Assembly: GCF_023516435.1 (NCBI RefSeq)
Contig: NZ_CP097332.1
Span: forward strand, 3,100,001-3,164,000
Origin: Jatrophihabitans telluris
Lineage (GTDB): Bacteria; Actinomycetota; Actinomycetes; Mycobacteriales; Jatrophihabitantaceae
Direction: 5' to 3'
Length of the DNA stretch: 64,000 bases
Of the stretch, positions 40,424 to 49,222 are shown in pieces. Within the stretch, counting starts at the first letter, position 1. The number at the start of each line of letters is the position of its first letter. A model generated the notes under the pieces. That model was given only the letters and a program-made list of their open reading frames with translations. It was not told the origin of the DNA and made no database searches. Made by a program: the position numbers and the translations under genes.

Positions 40424-41158
40424 GTGACCGACATCGGAAGGAAGGCCGGGGCGGAGTTCCTCGGCACGTTCCTGCTCGTGTTTTTCGCCGTGGGAGCCGC
40501 AGTATTCGGGATCGACAAGATCGGTGCCCTCGGAGTTGCGTTTGCGTTCGGCTTGGTATTGCTGGCGTTGGCCTATTCGATCGGTCCGGTTTCCGGATGT
40601 CACGTCAACCCGGCCGTGACGCTGGGCGTCTTGCTGCGTAAGGGCGTTACCGGTCAGGAGGCACTCACGTACTGGCTCGCCCAGTTCGCCGGCGGTATCG
40701 CCGGCGGCGCCGCGCTCAAGCTCATGACCTCCGGGTTCGGCAACGTCACCGATCAGACCGGCGGGCTCGGCACCAACGATTGGGGCCCGTCGATCAGCAG
40801 CGGTGGCGCGTTCGTCCTGGAGATCGTGCTGACGTTCCTGCTCGTGTTCGTGGTGCTGCTCGTGACCGGTCGAGCCGCGGCGCCCGGTTTCGCCGGACTC
40901 GCCATCGGCTTGGTCCTGACGGTGATCCACCTGGTCGGCATCCCGCTCGACGGTACGTCGGTGAACCCGGCCCGCTCGTTCGGACCGGCCCTGTTCGCCG
41001 GCAGCCACGCAATGTCGCACGTGTGGCTGTTCCTCGTTGCTCCCTTGATCGGTGGTGCCCTGGCCGCCTTCGCAGCGCCGTTGTTCGAGACCGCCGCCGG
41101 CGTCGAAGGCGCGCCGAGTCGTCATGGTGACCCGACCGGGGCCAACGTCCCCGCATAA
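40424..41158 (+). CDS. Aquaporin (MIP family), AqpZ-like
   Basis: 244 residues from a GTG (VTDIGRKAGAEFLGTFLLVFFAVGAAVFG). Six hydrophobic segments plus the two NPA half-helices: GCHVNPAVTLGVLL and GTSVNPARSFGPAL. The selectivity filter includes a His in VIHLVGIP and the Arg after the second NPA (NPARSF), as in water-selective AqpZ rather than glycerol facilitators. It sits alone: a terminator precedes it and a strong hairpin separates it from the convergent F420-type oxidoreductase. An AT-rich TATAGT hexamer 45 bp upstream is a plausible -10. Confidence 0.94.
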   Translation: MTDIGRKAGAEFLGTFLLVFFAVGAAVFGIDKIGALGVAFAFGLVLLALAYSIGPVSGCHVNPAVTLGVLLRKGVTGQEALTYWLAQFAGGIAGGAALKLMTSGFGNVTDQTGGLGTNDWGPSISSGGAFVLEIVLTFLLVFVVLLVTGRAAAPGFAGLAIGLVLTVIHLVGIPLDGTSVNPARSFGPALFAGSHAMSHVWLFLVAPLIGGALAAFAAPLFETAAGVEGAPSRHGDPTGANVPA

Positions 41159-41176
41159 CTGTCGCAACCGAACTCG

Positions 41177-41219
41177 GTCCCCCGGCCCGGCGCACCAGTT
41201 GACGAAACGGGCCGGGGAC
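41177..41219. terminator. Strong bidirectional hairpin between convergent genes
   Basis: GTCCCCCGGCCCG (41177-41189) and CGGGCCGGGGAC (41208-41219) pair with one bulged C over an 18-base loop, midway between the convergent aquaporin and PPOX genes. Confidence 0.7.
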
Positions 41220-41236
41220 TGCGGGGCAGCGGCTGC

Positions 41237-41656
41237 TCAACCAGGCGTGCTCTGCCAGGCCGCCCAGTTCTCGATGTCGAAGGCGAGCACGGCGCCGGTC
41301 AGCGTCTGCTCCCGATACTGCGGATACTTGCCACGTAAGGCGGTCAGGGCACGGCTGCGCTCGTCGGTCCGGTCGACCTCTCGCGCGTGGGTGTCGATCC
41401 GAATCCACCACAAGCTCGACCAGTCGTCGGAGTAGTAGTCCACGAGCAGGCAAGCCCGTGCGTCGGAGCGGATGTTGTCGATCCTTCGCAGGCCCAACGT
41501 TGTCTTGGGCTTGCCGTCGATCACCGAGTAGACCGTGTTGCCCTCCAGGGCGAAGCAGATCGGCACCTGGTGGGGGTCACCGCTGCTAGCCGCCAGTGTG
41601 GCCAGCCTGGCCACTCTGGCCAGGCCGAGGTGGCGTCGCATCTGCTCGTCGTCCAT
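41237..41656 (-). CDS. PPOX-class F420-dependent oxidoreductase (TIGR03668-like)
   Basis: 139 residues. Split-barrel flavin/F420-binding fold: RLATLAASSGDPHQVPICFALEGNTVYSVIDGKPKTTLGLRRIDNIRSDARACLLVDYYSDDWSSLWWIRIDTHA. This matches the short PPOX class F420-dependent enzymes of actinobacteria. It reduces or oxidises small substrates with coenzyme F420 or FMN; the physiological reaction is unknown. Isolated gene with hairpins at both sides: the bidirectional one at 41177 and the lepA-side hairpin at 41686. Confidence 0.88.
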   Translation of the reverse strand: MDDEQMRRHLGLARVARLATLAASSGDPHQVPICFALEGNTVYSVIDGKPKTTLGLRRIDNIRSDARACLLVDYYSDDWSSLWWIRIDTHAREVDRTDERSRALTALRGKYPQYREQTLTGAVLAFDIENWAAWQSTPG

Positions 41657-41685
41657 GGGGCCATTGTGCGGCGTACTTCATCGGT

Positions 41686-41706
41686 TTCCCGGTAAGCAAC
41701 CGGGAA
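41686..41706 (-). terminator. Hairpin downstream of lepA
   Basis: TTCCCGGT and ACCGGGAA pair over a five-base loop in the 89-bp gap after lepA (leftward); there is no clear T-tract, so its role as terminator is likely but unproven. Confidence 0.5.
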
Positions 41707-41745
41707 TGGACGTTCTGGCCGGGTCCGGTCGCCGCACTGGCGGGC

Positions 41746-43599
41746 CTACTTCTTGGTGCTCTCGGGCGATTCCGACGTGGACAGGGCGGCGATGAAGGCC
41801 TCCTGCGGAACCTCGACCCGTCCCACCATCTTCATGCGCTTCTTGCCTTCCTTCTGCTTCTCCAGCAGTTTGCGCTTGCGGGTGATGTCACCGCCGTAGC
41901 ACTTGGCAAGCACATCCTTGCGGATGGCCCGGATCGACTCGCGTGCGATGACCCGGGATCCGATCGCAGCCTGGATCGGGACCTCGAACTGCTGGCGGGG
42001 AATCAGCTCACGGAGCTTGGTGGTCATCGAAACCCCGTAGGCGTAGGCCTTGTCCTTGTGCACGATGGCCGAGAAGGCATCGACCGGCTCGCCTTGCAGC
42101 AGGATGTCGACCTTGACGAGTTCGGCCGACTGCTCGCCGGCCTCCTCGTAGTCCAGCGATGCATAACCACGGGTGCGCGACTTCAACGCATCGAAGAAGT
42201 CGAAGATGATCTCACCGAGCGGGAGCGTGTACCGCAACTCCACTCGCGTCTCGGACAGGTAGTCCATGCCGAGCAGCGCGCCACGGCGGGTCTGGCACAG
42301 TTCCATGATCGCGCCGATGTACTCGCTCGGGGCGATGATCATCGACTTGACGATCGGCTCGTGGATTTCGGCGATCTTCTGTCCCGACGGCCAATCGGAG
42401 GGATTGGTGACGACGTACTCGCGGCCGTCTTCGAGCATGACCCGGTTGACCACGTTGGGCGCGGTGGAGATCAGATCGAGGCCGAACTCGCGTTCGAGCC
42501 GGTCGCGGGTGATCTCCAGGTGCAGCAGGCCCAGGAAGCCGCAACGAAAGCCGAAACCGAGAGCGCCGGAGGACTCGGGTTCGTAGACGAGGGCCGCGTC
42601 GTTGAGCCGCAACTTGTCCAGGGCATCACGCAGCAACGGGAAATCGCTGCCGTCGATGGGGAACAGGCCCGAGTACACCATGGGGTTCGGATCACGGTAA
42701 CCACTGAGCGCCTGCGTCGCGGGCTTGACCGAGTCGGTCACGGTGTCGCCGACCTTCGACTGGCGGACGTCCTTGACTCCGGTGATGAGGTAACCGACCT
42801 CGCCGACTCCAAGCCCCTTGGTGGGAACCGGCTCGGGCGAGATGACACCGACCTCGAGCAGTTCGTGGGTGGCACCGGTCGACATCATCTTGATGCGCTG
42901 GCGCGGGACGATCTTGCCGTCGATGACGCGGACGTAGGTGATGACACCGCGGTAGATGTCGTAGACGGAGTCGAAGATCATGGCCCGTGCGGGCGCGTTC
43001 GCCTCACCGACGGGGTGCGGAACGACACGACAGATCCGGTCCAGCAGTTCGGCGACGCCTTGGCCGGTCTTGGCCGACACTCGCAGGACCTCGTCCGGGT
43101 CGCAGCCGATGATGTGGGCGATCTCGGCGGCATAGAGCTCGGGCTGGGCCGCGGGCAGGTCGATCTTGTTCAGGACCGGGATGATCTGCAGATCGTTCTC
43201 CAGGGCGAGGTAGAGGTTCGCCAGTGTCTGCGCCTCGATGCCCTGGGCGGCGTCCACGAGTAGGACCGCGCCCTCACACGCGGCCAGCGAACGGCTCACC
43301 TCGTAGGTGAAGTCGACGTGGCCAGGAGTGTCGATCATGTGCAGCGTGTAGTCCGTGCCGTCCTCCTGGGACTGCCAGGGCATGCGCACGTTCTGGGATT
43401 TGATGGTGATGCCGCGCTCGCGCTCGATGTCCATCCGGTCCAGGTATTGCGCGCGGGCCTGCCGCGGGTCGACCACCCCGGTCAGCTGCAGCATGCGGTC
43501 GGCCAGAGTCGACTTGCCGTGGTCGATGTGCGCAATGATGGAGAAGTTGCGGATGCGCTCCGGCGGAGTGTTGCCGGCTGGGCTCGGAATGGCGGGCAC
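41746..43599 (-). CDS. lepA: Elongation factor 4 (LepA)
   Basis: 617 residues. GTPase domain: [20 protein letters not shown] (P-loop), [19 protein letters not shown] and [13 protein letters not shown]. LepA-specific C-terminal segments include [113 protein letters not shown], but this is best taken as the family's conserved tail. It acts on ribosomes, back-translocating or assisting 30S biogenesis. Upstream, an HxlR regulator shares the direction; the lepA-rpsT order is a conserved actinobacterial neighbourhood. Confidence 0.97.
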   Translation of the reverse strand: MPAIPSPAGNTPPERIRNFSIIAHIDHGKSTLADRMLQLTGVVDPRQARAQYLDRMDIERERGITIKSQNVRMPWQSQEDGTDYTLHMIDTPGHVDFTYEVSRSLAACEGAVLLVDAAQGIEAQTLANLYLALENDLQIIPVLNKIDLPAAQPELYAAEIAHIIGCDPDEVLRVSAKTGQGVAELLDRICRVVPHPVGEANAPARAMIFDSVYDIYRGVITYVRVIDGKIVPRQRIKMMSTGATHELLEVGVISPEPVPTKGLGVGEVGYLITGVKDVRQSKVGDTVTDSVKPATQALSGYRDPNPMVYSGLFPIDGSDFPLLRDALDKLRLNDAALVYEPESSGALGFGFRCGFLGLLHLEITRDRLEREFGLDLISTAPNVVNRVMLEDGREYVVTNPSDWPSGQKIAEIHEPIVKSMIIAPSEYIGAIMELCQTRRGALLGMDYLSETRVELRYTLPLGEIIFDFFDALKSRTRGYASLDYEEAGEQSAELVKVDILLQGEPVDAFSAIVHKDKAYAYGVSMTTKLRELIPRQQFEVPIQAAIGSRVIARESIRAIRKDVLAKCYGGDITRKRKLLEKQKEGKKRMKMVGRVEVPQEAFIAALSTSESPESTKK

Positions 43600-43662
43600 A
43601 GGCTGCTTTCTGCTGACGGTCGGAGTTCTGTTGCCGGCGGTAGCTGGACCGCCAGGGCAGCT

Positions 43663-44046
43663 TCATTCTCCCACGGCGCCGGAGCCTGCTCGATCGAAGC
43701 GCTCACGGTTGATCACGACCCGGTGCATGTACTCCTCGGCCCAGGCCTGAATGGTCTCGATCGGCCCGATCAGGGAGCGCCCGAGCTCGGTCAGGCTGTA
43801 CTCCACGCGGGGCGGGACCTCCGCGTAGATCTTCCGGTGCAGGATGCCGTCACGCTCAAGCGCCCGCAGCGTTTGGGTGAGCACCTTGGGCGCCACCCCG
43901 CCGACCCGAGCCCGGAGCTCACTGAATCGCAGGGTGCGCTCAGACAGAGCAGAGACGACCAGGACGGTCCACTTGTCGCCCACTCTGTCCAGGATCAGCC
44001 GGGTCGGACAGTCGGGATCGAACAGGTCACCCCGAATGAAGCCCAT
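43663..44046 (-). CDS. HxlR-family transcriptional regulator
   Basis: 127 residues. Winged helix: DCPTRLILDRVGDKWTVLVVSALSERTLRFSELRARVGGVAPKVLTQTLRALERDGILHRKIYAEVPPRVEYSLTELGRSLIGPIETIQAWAEEY, the standard HxlR profile. The near-N-terminal Cys (DPDCPTR) is where redox- or electrophile-sensing HxlR proteins carry their sensor residue. Divergent from an NAD(P)H-binding oxidoreductase; the 117-bp intergenic region carries several GTTACC/GGTAAC-type boxes that probably bind this regulator. Confidence 0.92.
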   Translation of the reverse strand: MGFIRGDLFDPDCPTRLILDRVGDKWTVLVVSALSERTLRFSELRARVGGVAPKVLTQTLRALERDGILHRKIYAEVPPRVEYSLTELGRSLIGPIETIQAWAEEYMHRVVINRERFDRAGSGAVGE

Positions 44047-44069
44047 CGTGTGAACCGTCCCGTCCGATA

Positions 44070-44123
44070 GTTACCTTTAGGTACTGAGGTTACGTTGAAG
44101 TCATCAGTAACCAATGGTTACTG
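44070..44123. promoter_or_regulatory. HxlR operator cluster in the divergent promoter
   Basis: CAGTAACCAATGGTTACTG (44105-44123) is a 19-bp perfect palindrome around one central base. A second inverted repeat TACCTTTAGGTA lies at 44072-44083 and a further GGTTAC half-site at 44088-44093. TTGAAG (44095-44100) with TACTGT 18 bases later is a plausible rightward promoter, its -10 overlapped by the 19-bp palindrome, as expected for repression. Confidence 0.65.
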
Positions 44124-44163
44124 TGAAAGCGTACCTCGACAACAGCCAACAAGGAGATCCGAA

Positions 44164-44790
44164 ATGAAGATCGCAGTAATCGGCGGAACCGGCATGGTCG
44201 GCTCCCGAGTAGTGGCCGAGGCCGCCACCCGCGGACACCAGGTGACGGCCGTGAGCCGCAAAGGTGATGCGCAGGCCTCGGATCAGGTGACGCCGGTCCG
44301 GGCCGACGCGACCGATCCCGGCGTCCTGGCCGACCTGGGACGGCTGGCGGCCGATCATGACGTGGTCGTGTCCGCGATCGGACCCAGTCGTGAGCCAGAC
44401 GGTGACCCCGCCGCGTTCAGCGACACGCTGGTCGCGCTGGCCGGGGCTGTGAAACCGACGCGCCTGCTCGTCGTCGGTGGTGCCGGCTCGTTGCTGGCCG
44501 CGCCCGGCGTCCGACTGGTCGACACCCCGGACTTCCCGCAGGCCTACAAGGCCGAGTCGCTCGCCGCGGCCGCCTCCCTCGAGGCGTTGCGCTCGCTGCC
44601 GGACAGCGGTGAGTGGGTCTACCTCTCGCCGGCACCGGTGATCGCCCCCGGCACGCGCACCGGCCGCTACGCCGTCAGCGACGAGACTCCGGCCGGTGAA
44701 CACATCTCCGCCGAGGACTTCGCGGTCGCGCTGATCGACGAGATCGAACGGCCGGCTCACCACAACACCCGATTCACCGTCGCCAACTGA
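44164..44790 (+). CDS. NAD(P)H-binding oxidoreductase (NmrA/SDR-like)
   Basis: 208 residues from the ATG at 44164 with AAGGAG seven bases upstream. Rossmann motif [31 protein letters not shown] and a second conserved stretch [32 protein letters not shown] fit the NAD(P)-binding SDR-a/NmrA-like group frequently paired with HxlR regulators. Cytoplasmic redox or quinone-related detoxification is the usual guess. Divergent partner is the HxlR gene, and the shared operators suggest it is the regulator's main target. Confidence 0.88.
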   Translation: MKIAVIGGTGMVGSRVVAEAATRGHQVTAVSRKGDAQASDQVTPVRADATDPGVLADLGRLAADHDVVVSAIGPSREPDGDPAAFSDTLVALAGAVKPTRLLVVGGAGSLLAAPGVRLVDTPDFPQAYKAESLAAAASLEALRSLPDSGEWVYLSPAPVIAPGTRTGRYAVSDETPAGEHISAEDFAVALIDEIERPAHHNTRFTVAN

Positions 44791-44834
44791 CCGCGCATCG
44801 TCGGCCCGGGTGGCCCGGCTGACATCATGGACGC

Positions 44835-45215
44835 ATGACGAGTCCAGCAAGTGACCCCCGTGCGGTCAGCGACTACCGGATCCCGGCCACGGCCCTGCGG
44901 GCCGGGGATCTGGTGAACACCTCCCCCGGCGACGCCGAGGACTGGCAGCAGGTGCTGTCGGTGCACACCAGCGAGGATCCCGGAAGCGACGCCGAGGCCA
45001 GCACCCTCATCGCCGAGATCGGTGACCGCTACGTGGTCGTCCGGCTGACCGATGTGGCACCGGTTGACAGCCCGATCTATTTCTCGGGCGGTGTGGCACT
45101 GGCCTACGGCTCGGATGACGGCGAGGACGGCCCGGTCGCTGAGGTCCTGTCGGCACCGGATGCCTCGCGCACGTTCCTGTACACCCGGTTCGAGCTGGTC
45201 ACGGTCCGCAAGTAA
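44835..45215 (+). CDS. Conserved hypothetical protein
   Basis: 126 residues from an ATG at 44835 without a strong ribosome-binding site. SDYRIPATALRAGDLVNTSPGDAEDWQQVLSVHTSEDPGSDAEASTLIAEIGDRYVVVRLTDVAPVDSPIYFSGGVALAYGSDDGEDG is acidic and beta-rich, with no membrane segments or signal peptide. I recognise no family. Third-codon-position GC richness and the length support a real gene. It lies 44 bp after the NAD(P)-binding protein in the same direction and may be co-transcribed. Confidence 0.6.
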   Translation: MTSPASDPRAVSDYRIPATALRAGDLVNTSPGDAEDWQQVLSVHTSEDPGSDAEASTLIAEIGDRYVVVRLTDVAPVDSPIYFSGGVALAYGSDDGEDGPVAEVLSAPDASRTFLYTRFELVTVRK

Positions 45216-45275
45216 TCCGCACGTACCGGGCCGCGGAGCGCCGCCGGTCAGACCCACACTCGAGCGCTGGACGAT

Positions 45276-45305
45276 TTGGGTGGCGACCGAGCCCGCTGAT
45301 AAGCT
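45276..45305 (+). promoter_or_regulatory. Probable rpsT promoter
   Basis: TTGGGT (45276-45281), 18 bases, then TAAGCT (45300-45305) sit in the 204-bp gene-free stretch before rpsT, leaving a leader of about 105 bases. S20 leaders in other bacteria carry autoregulatory structure, but none is recognisable here. Confidence 0.45.
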
Positions 45306-45419
45306 GGCGCGGTTGTCCACCCGCTGTCGGCCCCGTTTCGGGTCTCCTCCGGCGGCAGGCAGCGCACAACACCAGCACTTCGAGACAGCATCCACCGGCT
45401 AGGCGACAGAGGCATCTTC

Positions 45420-45680
45420 GTGGCGAATATCAAGTCCCAGATCAAGCGGATCAAGACCAACGAGGCCGCTCGGCTGCGCAACAAGAGCGTGAAGAGCTCG
45501 CTCAAGACGGCCGTCCGCGCCTTCCGTGCGGCGGCCGACGCAGGCGACAAGGACAAGGCGGCTACCGCCTACCTGCACGCCTCGCGGCAGCTCGACAAGG
45601 CCGTGAGCAAGGGCGTCATCCACTCCAACCAGGCAGCGAACAAGAAGTCGGCGATGGCGCAGCGCGCCAACGCCCTCTGA
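45420..45680 (+). CDS. rpsT: 30S ribosomal protein S20
   Basis: 86 residues from a GTG ([86 protein letters not shown]). Matches S20 along its whole length: long basic helices, ending with the conserved NKKSxMAxRxNAL. It binds 16S rRNA early in 30S assembly. Runs opposite to its holA neighbour, as in mycobacteria (rpsT/holA). Followed by a strong hairpin terminator shared with convergent holA. Confidence 0.97.
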   Translation: MANIKSQIKRIKTNEAARLRNKSVKSSLKTAVRAFRAAADAGDKDKAATAYLHASRQLDKAVSKGVIHSNQAANKKSAMAQRANAL

Positions 45681-45700
45681 TCTGCGCCTGTTCTCCCGTT

Positions 45701-45746
45701 CGAAGCCCGCTCGATCATCGGCGATGCCGGTGGCGTGCGGGCTTCG
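45701..45746. terminator. Bidirectional terminator between rpsT and holA
   Basis: CGAAGCCCGC (45701-45710) and GCGGGCTTCG (45737-45746) pair perfectly over a 26-base loop, 21 bases after the rpsT stop and 31 bases past the holA stop. Confidence 0.75.
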
Positions 45747-45777
45747 TGCTGTCTCGGAGACGCGGCTGCGGGTTCGC

Positions 45778-46764
45778 TCAGCCTCGGCGGCGCGCGCCTT
45801 GGGCTCGGGCCGCGATGATCTTGCGCACCGCTGATTCCAGCGCATAGTCGGGATCGGCCGCGTTGCCCTTGACGTCGGCGTTCAGGGCGGCGGCTATCGC
45901 CATGGCCTCCGTGAGGCCCTCGTCATTCCACCCGCGCGCCTGGGACCGGGCTCGTTTGACCTTCCACGGCGGCATCCCGAGGGCCGGAGCCAGCGCGAAG
46001 GGATCGCCCGGCCCGGCGCCCGAAACCCGCGCGACCGACCTCACCCCTTCGGCGATGGCGTCGGCGAGGAGGACGTGCGGGACCCCGATGTTCAACGCCC
46101 ACCGAAGGTTTGTCAGAGCGGTGGAGGTGTTGCCGACGACGACCTCGTCGGCGACGGCGAATCCGGTCATCTCCGCCCGGCCACGGTGGTAGGCGGCGAC
46201 CGCCGTGGCATCGATCGTGCCACCGGTGTCACCGATCAGCTGGGCAACGACGGCGGAGATCTCGCGCAGGTCGGTACCGACCGCGTCGATCAGCGCGGCC
46301 GCCCCGTCCGCGGTCATCCGTCCACGAAAGCGGCTCACCTCCTCTCGGAGGAAGTTCATGCGCTCCTCGGGACGGGTGACTTTGGCACACGCGATCTCAG
46401 CCGGGCGTGCTTTGCGGAGGAAGTCCAGAACTGCTTTGCCCTTCGCACCGCCGAGGTGCTGGACCACGATGAGAGTTTCCGGATCGGTGTCGAGCAGCAT
46501 CGGGAGCACGCTCGCGACGGCGGAGGCCGGGAGGTCCTGGGCCGAGCGGAAGACGATGAGCCGGCCGCCACCGAACAACGACGGGCTGAGCAGCTGGATC
46601 AGTTCCACCGACTCGAGGCCAACGGCGTCGACCTCGTGGACCTCGGTGTTCGGATCGGCGGCCATCGCGCGTTGACGGATCGAGTCCAGCGCGCGACTGA
46701 TCAGGAATTCCTCGTCCCCGACCACCAGCGTGAGCGGCGGCACGGTACTGGACGGGCTGGACAT
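45778..46764 (-). CDS. holA: DNA polymerase III subunit delta
   Basis: 328 residues from the ATG at 46764 (MSSPSSTVPPLTLVVGDEEFLISRALDSIRQRAMAADPNTEVHEVDAVG). The clamp-loader delta N-terminal AAA-like domain is followed by helical regions (GMTADGAAALIDAVGTDLREISAVVAQLIGDTGGTIDATAVAAYHRGRAEMTGFAVADEVVVGNTSTALTNLRWALNIGV). Delta opens the sliding clamp. The first 368 bases overlap the 3' end of the comEC reading frame, in a different frame. rpsT is convergent at the other end. Confidence 0.93.
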   Translation of the reverse strand: MSSPSSTVPPLTLVVGDEEFLISRALDSIRQRAMAADPNTEVHEVDAVGLESVELIQLLSPSLFGGGRLIVFRSAQDLPASAVASVLPMLLDTDPETLIVVQHLGGAKGKAVLDFLRKARPAEIACAKVTRPEERMNFLREEVSRFRGRMTADGAAALIDAVGTDLREISAVVAQLIGDTGGTIDATAVAAYHRGRAEMTGFAVADEVVVGNTSTALTNLRWALNIGVPHVLLADAIAEGVRSVARVSGAGPGDPFALAPALGMPPWKVKRARSQARGWNDEGLTEAMAIAAALNADVKGNAADPDYALESAVRKIIAARAQGARRRG

Positions 46765-49222
46765 GGGCCCATCGTGCCATCCGGCACCGACAGCGCGGCG
46801 TGGGTCCGGCGGCGTTGCCACTTCGGGTGTCACGTCCGAGCACCCACAGGGCACCGCCACGCGCGACGACGGCCAGATCTCCGGACTCGTCGGTCCGGTA
46901 CACCGGCACCCGCTCGCGAGCCAGTTCCTCAAGCAGGCTCGGCGCGGGATGGCCGTAGTCGTTGTGCCGTCCGACCGAGATGAGGGCACGCTGCTCGCCG
47001 ACCGCGCGGAGAAAGGTGGGGTCTGAGTAGGCACTGCCGTGATGCGGGACCTTCAGGATGTCCGCACGAAGCAGCTCCGGCCGCGCCAACAGCTCGTCCT
47101 GGGCCTCGACCTCCGCATCGGCGGCGAGCAGAATACGGCGGCCGTGGGTTGTGGCCGTCACGACCAGCGAGCTGTTGTTCGGGTCGGAGCGGGTGCCGGA
47201 GAAGGCATGGGCAGGGCCCAAAACCGTCACGCTGAGCCGATTCGGCTCCGACCCCAGCTCGAACGACTGTCCCGCTGTGGCCGCCTGCAGACTCACTCCG
47301 TGCTCAGCCAGCACCGTGCGCGCCAGCCGGTGGCCGGCCTCGGGCTCGGTCAGCATCGAGGTGAAGGCCTGGCCGACCGATCGTCCGTGGACCGTGCCGG
47401 CGATGCCGCCCACGTGGTCCAGATGTGCATGGGTGAGCAGCAACAGGGGAATCCGCTGAACACCCAGCTCAGTGAGGCACCGGTCGGCGGCGACAGGATC
47501 GGGACCCGCATCGATCACGACGGCGCCGTGATCGCCGGCGTTGAGTGCCAGCGCGTCACCCTGGCCGACATCGCAGACGACCATCAGCCACCCGGGCGGG
47601 GGCCACGCGACGACGACCGAGCGGACCGGGATCTGGATGAGAAGCCCGACGGCCGCGCCGACGGCCATCGCCGCCCGCGCGGTCGCCGACCGGCACAGGA
47701 GGATGACGCACCCGGTGAGCATTAGCAGCAACAGAGCGCCGAACAGACCAGAGGGCCAGGGCAGCGACGCGCCGGGCAACGACCCGCTCCAGTCGGCCAC
47801 CGTGACGAGCCATCGACACGGCCAACCTGCCAGCTGGGCGAGAAGCGCCGCGACCGGTAGGCAGACGACCGAGGTCAGAGCGGCGAGGAATCCGAGCATC
47901 GTCGCCGCCGCGACGACCGGCTCGGCGAGCACATTGGCCAGGACGGCGACGAGGCTGAACCGTCCGCTGAGGGCAACGATCAACGGCGCGGTCGCGATGT
48001 GCGCCGCCGCCGCCACCGCGATGGCCTCGGCGACACCAGCGGGCACCCGGCGGCGGCGCAGCCGGCCCACCCATCCCGGAGCGACGAGCATCAGTGATGC
48101 GGTCGCGCCCACGGACAGGGCGAACCCAGCGTCCCACGCCAGCTGAGGCTCCCACCCGAGCAGCACGATGACCGCGGCCGCCAAGGTGGGTAACGCCGCG
48201 CGCGGTCGTCCACTCGCCAGTCCAGCCAGCGCGATCGCGGCCATCACCGCGGCGCGCAACACACTCGGCGAGGGACGGGCGATCACGACGAATCCGATCA
48301 GCACCAGTGCCCCACCGGCCGCGATCGAGCGAGGTGAGGAACGCAGCCGCCGCAGCACCAACGTGACCGCGCCCACCACGATGGAGCAGTTCGTGCCCGA
48401 CACCGCGACCAAATGCGTCAGCCCGGCGGTGCGAAAGCGGTCGGCGAGCACCGGATCGAGGTCCGTGGTGTCCCCGTCGACCAACCCCGGCAGCAGCCCG
48501 CGCACCAGCGCCGGCAGCCCGGAACACGCTCGGCGTAGCCCGGCGCGGACCGCTCCGGCCCCGCGCTGCCACCACGGTGGCCGTCCGAGAAGTTCCGGTG
48601 CCGAGCGTGCGGCCAGCGCCGCGACCGCCAACCGGTCGTGCAGTGGCGGCGACAGCCGAGCCACAACCCGCAAACGCTGCCCGGGCAACACCGACCGCCA
48701 TTGCTGCAGCGGCGCGAGTACGACGACACGTCCGGTGACCGGAATGTGGCTGGACCCGGTGGCGACGCTGCTCAGTCTTCCTTCGATCGCGGCACGGGCG
48801 ACCCCGCTCGCGCCGAGGGAACCCAGCGGATGGGGATCGGAGGTCGCCGTCAGCTCGGCGACCACCGTGGCGCGGCCCGTCACAAGCCCGGCGATGGGCG
48901 GGGTCGCGGCGGTGATCAACCGAACCGACAACGGCGCCAATACGATCACGGCGCAACCGGCGAGGAATGGCAGAACCCCGGGAACGGGCCGACCCGAGAG
49001 CCGACCCCGACGACGCTTCCCATGCCGGTGCGATCGCCGGTGCGATCGCCGGTGCGAGCGCCGATCCGAGCGTGCAGGCCACGAGGTGACGGCCACGACG
49101 ATCAGGGCACCCGTGAGCAGGACGACGGCCACTCGGGGTCCACCGTTGACCGCCACCGCCGCGACCGTCCAGGCCACCACGCCACCGGCGGCCAATCGAG
49201 TGTCGGTCGACCCGCCGGTCAC
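46397..49222 (-). CDS. comEC: ComEC/Rec2 DNA-uptake channel with long 3' overlap into holA
   Basis: 941-codon frame starting with a GTG overlapping the comEA stop (GTGA). Residues 80-560 contain about ten hydrophobic segments of the Competence domain (TAGLTHLVAVSGTNCSIVVGAVTLVLRRLRSS). The C-terminal metallo-beta-lactamase-like domain follows (DVGQGDALALNAGDHGAVVIDAGP, LLTHAHLDHVGGIAG, VPHHGSAYSDPTF). The recognisable domain ends near nt 46820. The frame then continues without a stop for 368 bases inside holA, giving about 122 Arg/Pro-rich residues that look non-native. A basic 12-bp repeat near residue 55 (RRSHRRSHRRSHRH) lies before the first membrane segment. Confidence 0.88.
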   Translation of the reverse strand: MTGGSTDTRLAAGGVVAWTVAAVAVNGGPRVAVVLLTGALIVVAVTSWPARSDRRSHRRSHRRSHRHGKRRRGRLSGRPVPGVLPFLAGCAVIVLAPLSVRLITAATPPIAGLVTGRATVVAELTATSDPHPLGSLGASGVARAAIEGRLSSVATGSSHIPVTGRVVVLAPLQQWRSVLPGQRLRVVARLSPPLHDRLAVAALAARSAPELLGRPPWWQRGAGAVRAGLRRACSGLPALVRGLLPGLVDGDTTDLDPVLADRFRTAGLTHLVAVSGTNCSIVVGAVTLVLRRLRSSPRSIAAGGALVLIGFVVIARPSPSVLRAAVMAAIALAGLASGRPRAALPTLAAAVIVLLGWEPQLAWDAGFALSVGATASLMLVAPGWVGRLRRRRVPAGVAEAIAVAAAAHIATAPLIVALSGRFSLVAVLANVLAEPVVAAATMLGFLAALTSVVCLPVAALLAQLAGWPCRWLVTVADWSGSLPGASLPWPSGLFGALLLLMLTGCVILLCRSATARAAMAVGAAVGLLIQIPVRSVVVAWPPPGWLMVVCDVGQGDALALNAGDHGAVVIDAGPDPVAADRCLTELGVQRIPLLLLTHAHLDHVGGIAGTVHGRSVGQAFTSMLTEPEAGHRLARTVLAEHGVSLQAATAGQSFELGSEPNRLSVTVLGPAHAFSGTRSDPNNSSLVVTATTHGRRILLAADAEVEAQDELLARPELLRADILKVPHHGSAYSDPTFLRAVGEQRALISVGRHNDYGHPAPSLLEELARERVPVYRTDESGDLAVVARGGALWVLGRDTRSGNAAGPTPRCRCRMARWAHVQPVQYRAAAHAGGRGRGIPDQSRAGLDPSTRDGRRSEHRGPRGRRRWPRVGGTDPAAQPVVVRWRPAHRLPLGPGPPGLRRRERAPDAARHRSGNSHRGPAPRRCEGQSSSGLPPQSTPG

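Noticed and set aside
45306-45419. Possible S20 autoregulatory leader structure
   Set aside because: The leader is GC-rich and no convincing conserved stem or alternative fold could be drawn by eye.
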